Origin: Stramonita haemastoma
Taxonomy: Eukaryota; Mollusca; Gastropoda; Neogastropoda; Muricidae
Assembly: GCA_030674155.1 (NCBI GenBank)
Contig: CM060318.1
Span: 83,570,743-83,585,742 of the forward strand
Direction: 5' to 3'
DNA: 15,000 nucleotides
Part shown: one piece after another, positions 1 to 6,566 of the stretch
How the letters are laid out: the number at the start of each line of letters is the position of its first letter
Position numbering within the stretch: the first letter of the stretch is position 1
The notes under the pieces: model-generated
Database searches by the model: none
The model's input: the letters and a program-made list of their open reading frames with translations, nothing else
Told to the model about the DNA's origin: nothing
Program-made: the position numbers and the translations under genes

Positions 1-2
1 CA

Positions 3-988
3 TACCTTACAGACCGAATCCATACAGTTGCAGTAAACAAGATTCAATCAGCACCTGCCAAACTGGAATGTGTGTTCCTCAGGGATCAGTTCTAGGCCCT
101 CTTCTTTTTACCCTCTATACTGCTCAACTGTCATATCAATTATCATTTTTATGCTGATGACTCTCAGATTCAAAGCAGTGATACACCTGAAAATCTGCCT
201 TCTCTCTCTCTACAAATATGACCAACTGCCTTCAAGATATCCAACACTGGATGATACAAACAAGTTACAACTCAATGCAGATAAAACCGAAGCCATGCTT
301 GTAGGCACCAAACACAAACTCTCCTCCATTTCAACAACTTCAATAGAATTCGGTAATACGTCAGTTCCGCTATCCACTTCTATGAAGTATCTAGGGGTCG
401 TTGTCGACAACACATTTTCCATGCAAAAATCCATCACCCTGACCTGTCATTCATGCTACTATCAACTACGGCGTATAAGTGCAAATCGAATGTACCTGTC
501 CACTGATGCAACATTCAAACTAGTCACTTCTCTTATTCTGTCACGTCTGTACTATTGCAATTCTCTTTTGGCTGGTCTACCAGCATCCTCTATTCACTCC
601 CTTCAACGTATTCAAAACTCTGCAGCTCGTCTGGTCCTCAGAAAGAAAAAATCTGAGCACATTACCCCTCACTTGCAATCTCTCCACTGGCTGCCTGTAC
701 CACAGAGAGTAAACTACAAGATCAGTACCCTCTGTTACAAATGTCTCCACAAAACTGCACCCCCCTACCTCTGTGAATGTCTTCACTTGTACACACCTTC
801 TCGCTCCCTCTGCTCGGCCGCAAATACCTTGTCCTTAAGAACACCTAGATTCAACCTATCTACCGTTGGCCGCCGTTCTTTCTGTTTTTGGTCCATCGTT
901 CTGGAATGACCTCCCTCTCTCCCTCCGGCACAAGCTTACTTATGACACTTTTAAATCCAACCTCAAGACACACTTATTTCAAACCTAA
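3..988 (+). pseudogene. 3' half of a decayed L2/CR1-like LINE reverse transcriptase
   Basis: This is the C-terminal part of a non-LTR retrotransposon reverse transcriptase, broken by several frameshifts. Frame 3 reads YLTDRIHTVAVNKIQSA (from 3). Frame 2 then gives the palm motif VPQGSVLGPLLF (about 74-109). Frame 3 returns with the catalytic YADD box (FYADDSQ, 147-167). Frame 1 carries LNADKTEAML, YLGVVVD and the thumb/C-terminal LHWLPV segment (to about 885). Frame 2 finishes with WNDLPLSLRHKL and LKTHLF, and a TAA stop at 986-988. The motif order and the LHWLPV...FKSNLKTHLF ending are typical of L2/CR1/Jockey-group elements. The endonuclease and the N-terminal half of the RT lie before position 1. 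At least four frame changes make it inactive. The exact clade is inferred and would need a phylogeny. Confidence 0.9.
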
Positions 989-1087
989 GATTTTCTCCTG
1001 TTTCCATTTCTTATCTGTCCCTGCCTTCAACATCTATCTGCCAAAGTGTATAAACTTTATAAGTGTGTGCGTGTGTGTGCGCGCGCG

Positions 1088-1172
<85 letters not shown>

Positions 1173-1342
1173 CGTGCGTGCGTGTGTGTGTACATTCGAA
1201 TTTGCTAAAACCATAAATTGTTATTGATTGCTTGTGTGTTGGATAGGTCGAATGCAAGCGCTTTGATTTGTTGTTGTTGTTTTTTTTACAAGATATAGCG
1301 CTATATAAATTCTATGTATTATTAATATTATTTATTATTATT
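989..1342 (+). mobile_element. 3' UTR and ATT-rich tail of the L2/CR1-like LINE
   Basis: The stretch between the RT stop and position 1342 reads as the 3' UTR of the same LINE. It contains a long GT microsatellite. It ends with a T-run, the motif AGCGCTATATAAATTCTATG (about 1298-1317) and an imperfect ATT-repeat tail (to 1342). L2-like and related LINEs often end in short tandem repeats rather than plain poly(A), which fits. The tail stops exactly where the minus-strand RTE-like sequence begins. Confidence 0.7.
1063..1191. repeat. (GT)n microsatellite with GC interruptions
   Basis: About 130 bp of alternating GT with GCGCGC near the start and GTGC variants near the end. It lies in the 3' UTR of the L2/CR1-like LINE. 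Open frames on both strands here are repeat artefacts. Confidence 0.98.
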
Positions 1343-2402
1343 GTGCGATAGTTATGGCACTGATGAAGATTTCCTTTCTTTGGGACGGTGATGATGAGTG
1401 ACTGTGTCCATGGTGTTGGCCATTTTCCTGTCTGCCAGATCTTGCTGCAGATTATTAGTAGAGCGTCGATCATGGCTTCCCCTCCAGCTTGAACCAACTC
1501 AGCAGGAATGTTGTCAGCCCCTGCTGACTTCCCCTTTTTCAGCGATCTGACTGCTGTTTCCACTTCTTCTCGGAGGATAGGGTGACTATGTGTGCTTGTG
1601 TGGACATTGAGGACTTCTGGATCTCTCCTATGATTTTGAAGTTATACAGGTCGGAGCAGTATTCTGTCCACCAGTTCAGAATATCCTGGTAATCAGTGAG
1701 GCGCTTCCAATTTTTGTCTTGGATTGTTGAGCTTCTTCCCTGTTTTGTGCCAGTCAGGTCTTTCACCAGTTGATATGCTTTCTTGCTGTTGTTTTTATTG
1801 ACGTTTTCTTCAATGTCCTGGCACTGTTCACCAATCCATTTCTCCTTTGCTTCTGTCATGAACTTCCTGATTCTTTTGTTGAGTACCCTATATTGTTCTG
1901 CTCTTTCTTCTGTTTCCTTTTCCTTTCCTTCAACTCTGTACGTCTGTCACATATTTATAGGATGTTAGGTGTGACCCAAGGATTTTTGACTGGTAGATGT
2001 CTGCCAAGAAGTTCGCTTGCTGTTTCAGTCACTGCTGTGTAGAAACCATCCATCAAGGTATCTATATCCATATTATCTGAGTCTATCAGAGTGAGTGCTG
2101 CGAAGTTCCACCTATCCTTGCCTGAAAAATGTTCACTACCTCTGGATCCTTCAGCTTCTCGGGGTCAAACTTGATCCTGATGTTGTTCTGCTTTTGATTT
2201 TTTTTTAGACGGAGTGGGAATGTAATCATTACAATATCATGGTCACTCCCTTATGTCTGCTCCTGGAAAGCTTCGTGTCTGTGCAGTGTTTACGCTGGAC
2301 CTAAATCGTCTCTTTACCATGATGTAATTTGTGGTGTTCACCATTTGGGATGTGCCATGTCCATCTCCTTGATTTTTTATGTGGCCCAAGTGTATTCACT
2401 AG
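1343..2402 (-). pseudogene. Decayed RTE-like LINE: endonuclease C-terminus, linker and start of RT
   Basis: Read on the minus strand from 2402 downwards, this is the middle of a non-LTR retrotransposon polyprotein. It begins with degenerate EYTW / TWHIPNGEHHK (endonuclease). Next come YIMVKRRFRSSVNTAQTRSF and an SDHDLV-like end of the APE-type endonuclease (about 2230-2340, frame-broken). The segment IKFDPEKLKDPEVVNIFQ follows (about 2125-2180), then the linker containing KEKWIGEQCQDIEENVNKNN. The start of RT reads AVRSLKKGKSAGADNIPAEL, WQTGKWPTPWTQSLIITVPKKGN, and ends with CHNYRTI at 1343. There are several frameshifts and stops. The catalytic YADD part is missing because the sequence stops at the ATT tail of the neighbouring LINE. 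The wording of the motifs is that of the RTE-like elements common in molluscs and cnidarians; the family name is from recognition, not a search. Confidence 0.85.
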
Positions 2403-2520
2403 CTGGCAGGATATTCAACAACAATGGTAATAATAACATACGATATTGGCAATGGGGGAACTGAAACTGAGGTTAGCATGATGTAAGCACAGCCCAGCCC
2501 AACAAATCAGAAACAATTTT
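2403..2520. other. Short spacer without a recognised feature
   Basis: About 118 bp between the RTE-like fragment and SINE copy A. It contains AATAATAA and a GATATTGGCAATGG stretch. It does not resemble the sequence downstream of the second SINE copy, so it is not part of that element. Confidence 0.4.
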
Positions 2521-2886
2521 CTTTTATTGCATAAAGATCAATGATGATGATGTAATGATGGTACTATGAAAGTGCATGTTCTTCGAGACTTTGAGACAGG
2601 ACTGGGCTCTAGGAATTTTATCATTCTATATCCTGTCATCAACTGGGCCCTGGGAGATACAGACACTTGCAGTGTTGGTCATGCAATTTGAGCAACACTC
2701 TGAAGTTGTATCCATAAAGTAGGTAAGCTCAACTGTGTGGTACCAGTCTTTCCAGCCAACCCATAACAGGCCAACTCTTGGTAGGGGCAGTTGAGTTTCC
2801 GAAAAAATTCACATGCCTCTTATGGGATTCGAACTCGCAACCTTCCTGTCCGTAACCCCAAGCGCTAACCACAGTGCTAAGGCGGC
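2521..2886 (-). mobile_element. tRNA-derived SINE, family 1, copy A
   Basis: On the minus strand this starts at 2886 with a tRNA-like head. GCCGCCTTAGCACTGTGGTTAG carries a degenerate A box, and GAGTTCGAATCCC (about 2826-2838) is an almost perfect Pol III B box. The body contains the blocks CCACACAGTTGAG, CTACTTTA.GGAT, GCTCAAATT and CCAACACTGCA.GTGTCT, then a 3' end with ATGCAATAAAAG. The same blocks occur in the same order in copy B at 3977-4340. No target-site duplication was found. Head plus conserved central part plus A-rich end is the standard SINE layout. Confidence 0.88.
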
Positions 2887-3257
2887 TAATGCATTTGAAA
2901 AAGCTACTGTTTACATGATTTGTTTTTGCCTCTGTGTTTTGTACAAAATACAGGATAAGACTTTTTTTTCTTCAAAACCATTTTGTATTTCTACTTTCTC
3001 TTCCTTGGCTAGAGTGCTGAGGTTTACTATTTGTGATACATTGCGTATGAAAGTGTTTTTGCCCACCATTAAGGTAGCTGCATTTTGACTTCAGGGAATT
3101 TTCTTTCATTTATAAGGTTATCTTCATTAATTTGATGTAGTTTCTTGTAAATTTCCTTTTAGTTGTTTGCAGCGCAACAAAATTTAACAGATGTAATGCA
3201 ATATCAACAGCGCAATGTTATAAAGCTCAATACAAAATGACACGGTAGTATTAATTG

Positions 3258-3313
<56 letters not shown>
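2887..3313. other. AT-rich intronic sequence ending in (TA)n and poly(T)
   Basis: No gene is visible. The sequence is AT-rich with short T-runs. It ends in a TA dinucleotide run (3261-3286) followed directly by a T homopolymer of about 26 bases. The small open frame beginning at 2813 overlaps the SINE and has no recognisable content. By position it lies downstream of the third receptor exon on the minus strand, that is, in its third intron. Confidence 0.6.
3261..3313. repeat. (TA)n followed by poly(T)
   Basis: Thirteen TA units followed by an uninterrupted T tract. It may be the remnant of a retroposon A-tail in minus orientation, but no element body was recognised next to it. Confidence 0.95.
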
Positions 3314-3318
<5 letters not shown>

Positions 3319-3329
3319 TTATTAAAACA

Positions 3330-3590
3330 CTAAAACACATAAAACGGATTAACACAACTGTACCCAATGCTACGCTATCACGCAACACAATACTTGGCAA
3401 TGCAACATAACCTTAGGACACCACACAACACAATGTAGCACCAAAAGTAGAAATAGTGCGTAACTATGTTTAAGTTACACTTCTAAACAAATCGATGTAT
3501 TACACCACACCACGGCACACAACACTCCACAGTACACAAAGCCTTGGCACACAACATCCAAACACAGCAAAGCACAGTCTCGCAAAAAAA
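3330..3590. repeat. Degenerate CA-rich cryptic repeat (ACACAACAC-like)
   Basis: A stretch dominated by imperfect ACACAACACT, CACCACACC and GCACACAACA words with no fixed period. The complementary style (GTGTTGTGTAGTG) recurs at 14818-15000, beyond the first exon of the receptor gene. It looks like slipped, diverged satellite-type DNA and has no coding content. The last part precedes the donor splice site of receptor exon 3. Confidence 0.5.
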
Positions 3591-3601
3591 AACAACTTTA
3601 C

Positions 3602-3806
3602 TTTGTTGACACGGTGTTGAAGAGGTAACTCGATTCATCACTTGAGCCATAGACGGGGGAGACACTGATCTGCGGTATTTTCGCGCTGGTCATAATCTTG
3701 GCTACAGCAGTGGTTTGAATACTAGTATGGCAGCAAATCAACGCCACTACGTCAAACCTTTCTGTATGACTTGCGAGGTGTTGCGTAGTGTATTCTTTGG
3801 GAAACT
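3602..3806 (-). CDS. Class C GPCR, Venus-flytrap domain exon (third identified)
   Basis: This 205-nt exon encodes the next part of the ligand-binding domain of the receptor begun at 14694. It reads EFPKEYTTQHLASH, then FDVVALICCHTSIQTTAVAK and KIPQISVSP, ending LFNTVST. It corresponds to the class C stretch in which a V-x-G-x-I strand, a helix and the KIPQISYAS loop precede ..F.RTVPSD. The acceptor is TTTGCAG (intron ends at 3807) and the donor is AAA/GTAAAG (GT at 3601-3600). The exon opens with two bases that complete a codon begun by one base at the end of the exon at 10381-10237, so the phases agree. It ends with two bases of an unfinished codon. The usual glycine-rich GA(S/T) segment is replaced by CCHTS, which suggests divergence in the ligand site. 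The receptor's closer identity is unknown. Confidence 0.72.
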
Positions 3807-3895
3807 CTGCAAACCACAACAGATGTGTGTATGGTGGTGGTAGCAATAACCACAACATCGGTAGCAGTGACAGAGAGAGAGTGCTGTGGCACAGT

Positions 3896-3970
3896 ATTGA
3901 TGGTGTGGTATGAAGGGAAGTAAATATGTTGTACATTGATGGTTTGGTATGAAATAAAGATGTAGCATAC
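3896..3970 (+). repeat. Minisatellite, ~42-bp unit, left part
   Basis: Two units of the pattern GGTGTGGTATGAAGGGAAGTAAAGATGTTGTAC. The array continues at 4832-5215. An 861-bp insertion separates the two parts, and the sequence reads on cleanly if the insertion and one copy of ATGTAGCATAC are removed. Confidence 0.75.
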
Positions 3971-3976
3971 AAACCA

Positions 3977-4340
3977 GCCGCCATGGTTAGTGCCTTGGAC
4001 TTCAGACTGGAAGGTCGCAGGTTCGAATCCCATAAGTCATAGGGATTTTTCGGACTCTGGCCGGCTCCTACCCAGAGTGGCTGTGCCTGTGGGCTCAGTG
4101 AGAAGACTGGGACCACACAGTTGAGTTTCATCTACTTTACGGATGGGAATTTGAGAGTGTAGCTCAAATTACCCTACCAACACTGCAGGTGTCTATATCT
4201 CTCAGGCCGGTTGACGCCAGGATATATTATGAAAGTAAGTGTAGAGTACAGCCATGTCAAGTAGTCTCAAAGCAGATGCATTTCTACAGCAGCAGCATCA
4301 CATCCTCATTACAACTGATCATCATGCAATAATAAAATCT
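3977..4340 (+). mobile_element. tRNA-derived SINE, family 1, copy B
   Basis: The tRNA-like head begins GCCGCCATGGTTAGTGCC and contains the B box AGGTTCGAATCCC (about 4018-4030). The body shares with copy A the blocks GGGACCACACAGTTGAG, CTACTTTACGGATGG, TAGCTCAAATTACC and CCAACACTGCAGGTGTCT, and the end ATCATGCAATAATAAAA. Its length (364 bp) matches copy A (366 bp), and it is in the opposite orientation. The long minus-strand open frame across it is a shadow, apart from the receptor exon further down. Confidence 0.9.
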
Positions 4341-4830
4341 GCCTCTGACTGGGTAGCCCCCGTTGCTCTGGTCTCATGGTGACCTCAGAGTCGGTTTACC
4401 CATACACTTCTGTACCTGTGGTGAATGTGTCAAACCCTTTGGGGTTGGAGGTTCACAGGGGGGGGGGGGGGGCGAAGGGGCGGTCGTCGTCGGAGGGATC
4501 TGGTGGTTGCCACCTCAGGTGGGTGACTCATTCAATCTGGCTCCACGACTGAGCTAATACTGTCGTTAGTAGGGGGCTTAGTAAGTGGTGTCCTGCGTTT
4601 GTTAGCTCAGAACAGGCACCACTGAACACTACCAAAGTCACCCAGCAGAAGTGCAGGGCCGCTCTAGCTGGTGACCCTATGGTGGCCTAATATTGATGGG
4701 CTACCTGTGGACTCCCAGGCCTGAGGGTGTGACATAACCAATCTGAGAATGGCTGTGGCAGGGAGGTTGAAATAAGCGGCGTAGGAACAACAGGACGGGG
4801 ACGTTACAGTGGATGAGACAGCAAAAAAAG
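4341..4830. other. Unclassified repeat-like sequence attached to SINE copy B
   Basis: This 490-bp stretch is GC-richer than its surroundings. It holds a 15-base G run (4458-4472), phrases such as GTGGTGAATGTGTCAAACCC and CACTGAACACTACCAAAGTC, and ends in an A-run. It has no counterpart next to SINE copy A. It may be a 3'-transduced flank or the start of another element's untranslated region. No credible coding sequence is present. Confidence 0.45.
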
Positions 4831-4831
4831 A

Positions 4832-5215
4832 ATGTAGCATACTGATAATGTGGCATGAGGGAAATTAAGATGTTATATTGTATTATGGTGTGGTATAAAA
4901 GGAAATAAATAATCATGTTATACTGTTTTCTTGCGGTATGATGGGAAATAAGGGTGTTACACTGTATAATGGTATGGTATGAAGGGAAGTAAAGATGTTA
5001 TACCGTATTGGTAGTGTGATATGAGGGCAAGCAAAGATAATGTTGTGTATTGATGGTGTGGTATGTAAAATAGAAGTAAAGATGCTGCACTGTATTTTTG
5101 GTGTGGTATGAAGAAAGGTAAAAATGTAGTTTTTTGATAGTGTGATATGAAGGAAAATAAAGACTTTGTACTGTACTGGTGGTGTGGTACTGAAGGAAGT
5201 AAAGACGTTGTAGTT
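4832..5215 (+). repeat. Minisatellite, ~42-bp unit, right part
   Basis: About nine imperfect units, each with (T/A)GGTGTGGTATGA followed by AGGGAAGTAAAGATGTT and a TACTGTAT-like end. Spacing between units is 37-46 bp. Units differ by point changes and small indels, so the array is old. Open frames on the minus strand rich in SYHT words come from the repeat. Confidence 0.8.
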
Positions 5216-5263
5216 TAAAAAACAAAAAATCCCGAAAAAGCAAGAACACTAAACAAAAAGCTA

Positions 5264-5293
5264 GTACTACTACAAGTAGTAGTAGTAGTAGTG

Positions 5294-5362
<69 letters not shown>

Positions 5363-5400
5363 ACGGTGGTGGTGGTTGTGGTGGTAGTAGTATGAGTAGT
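5264..5400. repeat. (TAG)n microsatellite
   Basis: A TAG/AGT trinucleotide tract, nearly pure from 5276 to about 5361, followed by GGTGGTGGT variants. A short opposite-phase TACTACTAC stretch at the left edge makes a small potential hairpin. Confidence 0.95.
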
Positions 5401-5565
5401 ATAGGCAGTAATTGTAGTACTTAGTATAAATAGCTTTAGAAATAGTAGCACAAATACTTTACGAAAAAGGTTAATTTTGCGGAAGGAACAGCTTTGTAGT
5501 TCTTTAGTGTAACACCTCAACTGTTTCCACTGCCGCATTCAAGGGTAGAAGCTCCACAAGTTGCA

Positions 5566-5568
<3 letters not shown>
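5401..5568. other. Spacer without recognised feature
   Basis: AT-rich unique-looking sequence between the TAG and CT microsatellites. No domain, RNA gene or repeat was recognised. Confidence 0.4.

Positions 5569-5599
<31 letters not shown>
5569..5599. repeat. (CT)n microsatellite
   Basis: About 15 CT units directly before the reverse-transcriptase fragment. A second CT array closes the same fragment on its right side. Confidence 0.95.
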
Positions 5600-5603
<4 letters not shown>

Positions 5604-5850
5604 GTTTCTGAGGTCTATAAATATCTGACTTCTTTCAAACAATCCAGAACACATGGTCTTGATGGAATAGACAGCAAAATACTAAAACTGTCCCCTCCAG
5701 TCATCACAGACATTCTAACATATTTATATAACCTTTGTCTTGATAAGAACTATTTCCCCAACGCTTTTAAATAAGCTAAAGTGATCCCCATCTACAAGTC
5801 TGGTGATACTTCAGGTCCTTCAAACTATAGGCCAATCTCTATTCTGTATT

Positions 5851-5870
<20 letters not shown>
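5600..5870 (+). pseudogene. LINE reverse-transcriptase fragment (fingers/early palm)
   Basis: Frame 3 reads TSFKQSRTHGLDGIDSKILK, then ILTYLYNLCLDKNYFPNAFK, a TAA stop at 5772-5774, and AKVIPIYKSGDTSG with NYRPISIL. This is the conserved start of the RT domain in Jockey/CR1/L2-group LINEs (LDGI...LK..., FP..WK.AKV.PI.KSGD...NYRPISIL). The stop sits where the family has a codon such as CAA, so a single transition explains it. The reading dissolves into a CT microsatellite exactly after SIL, and nothing RT-like resumes beyond 5920. It is a short dead fragment and may or may not come from the same family as the element at 1-1342. Confidence 0.85.

Positions 5871-5919
<49 letters not shown>
5849..5919. 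repeat. (CT)n microsatellite
   Basis: A nearly pure CT tract of about 70 bp that replaces the continuation of the RT reading frame. Confidence 0.97.
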
Positions 5920-5921
<2 letters not shown>

Positions 5922-6566
5922 GTTTTGCTTAGCTATAGTAGTATACAACACTCATGGACAATATCACAAGCATGAGAAGACTTCTCTACAGTTGACAGAA
6001 GGCAGCACTGGTGGTATTAAGTTATTATGTTACATTGCAAAAAGGTCAGTGATGTACATTAAGGGTACAGTCACTACGCAAAATATCAAAATCAATAGGA
6101 AATATCTGGAATATATTAAAAAAATTTAACATTTAGGCTATGTCAAAAGACAAATGCCCATGTCTACAAAACGTCAAGGCTGGAATTGGTATAGCTAAGG
6201 AGCGCTCCAGTGTTCTTTCACTGACCGGTGTTTTGTGGTGTATTACACCTGCGTTGAAGTGTCAAAGTGGTGATGTGGTGAAGTGTTGAAGTGATCATGT
6301 GAAGTGACTGCTCCCTCCCAGTATGTAAGTGAGTATCAACTGTTGTAAATTCACATATCAGATAAGGTGAACTCGAGCTAGACTGGAACTATGTGAGGGC
6401 CACATCGAACCCTCCCTCCAAATGAGGACTGGTTGGTGGCTCTCCTTTTCACTACTGCTGTGACTTTTTTTCTTTTTTTTTTTTTTTTTTTTCTCTATTG
6501 CCGTGACTTTCCTCTTCTCTTTTCTGAAATTAGTGATGTAATTCTACCACCAACATACCTTCCACA
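5920..6566 (+). other. Leader region of the 877-codon ORF
   Basis: No gene or known repeat was recognised in these 650 bp, which precede the large plus-strand ORF. There is a purine-rich run of GAAGTG/GTGGTGAAGTG words at 6255-6310 and a T-rich tract at 6465-6493. The part nearest the ATG is the likely 5' untranslated region or internal promoter region of the element or gene. No TATA box was identified with confidence. Confidence 0.4.

Larger units (their letters stand above)
3971..4831 (+). mobile_element. Composite retroposon insertion flanked by an 11-bp direct repeat
   Basis: ATGTAGCATAC occurs at 3960-3970 and again at 4832-4842. Counting one indel, the match extends to about 15 bp (AAAGA/TGTAGCATAC). 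Between them lie a family 1 SINE (3977-4340) and about 480 bp of unclassified sequence ending in GCAAAAAAAG. Removing the block restores the period of the surrounding minisatellite. This fits a target-site duplication made by one insertion event whose 3' end is the short A-run. The alternative is two near-identical minisatellite units, but no other unit in the array has this wording. Confidence 0.6.

Noticed and set aside
888..1257. Open frames on both strands encoding Cys-Val or Thr-His runs
   Set aside because: They are translations of the GT microsatellite; only the WNDLP...THLF part (902-988) belongs to a real LINE frame.
2826..2886. Functional tRNA gene (minus strand), because of a good B box
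   Set aside because: The head lacks a convincing cloverleaf and has a SINE body attached that recurs at 3977; the same reasoning applies to the heads near 9750-9820 and 11469-11530.
3598..4131. A single 177-aa minus-strand gene from 4131 to 3598
   Set aside because: Only the part after the acceptor at 3807 resembles a receptor exon; the beginning is antisense SINE and minisatellite sequence.
5215..5538. 107-aa poly-threonine frame on the minus strand
   Set aside because: Pure product of the TAG repeat, with no start context or conserved part.
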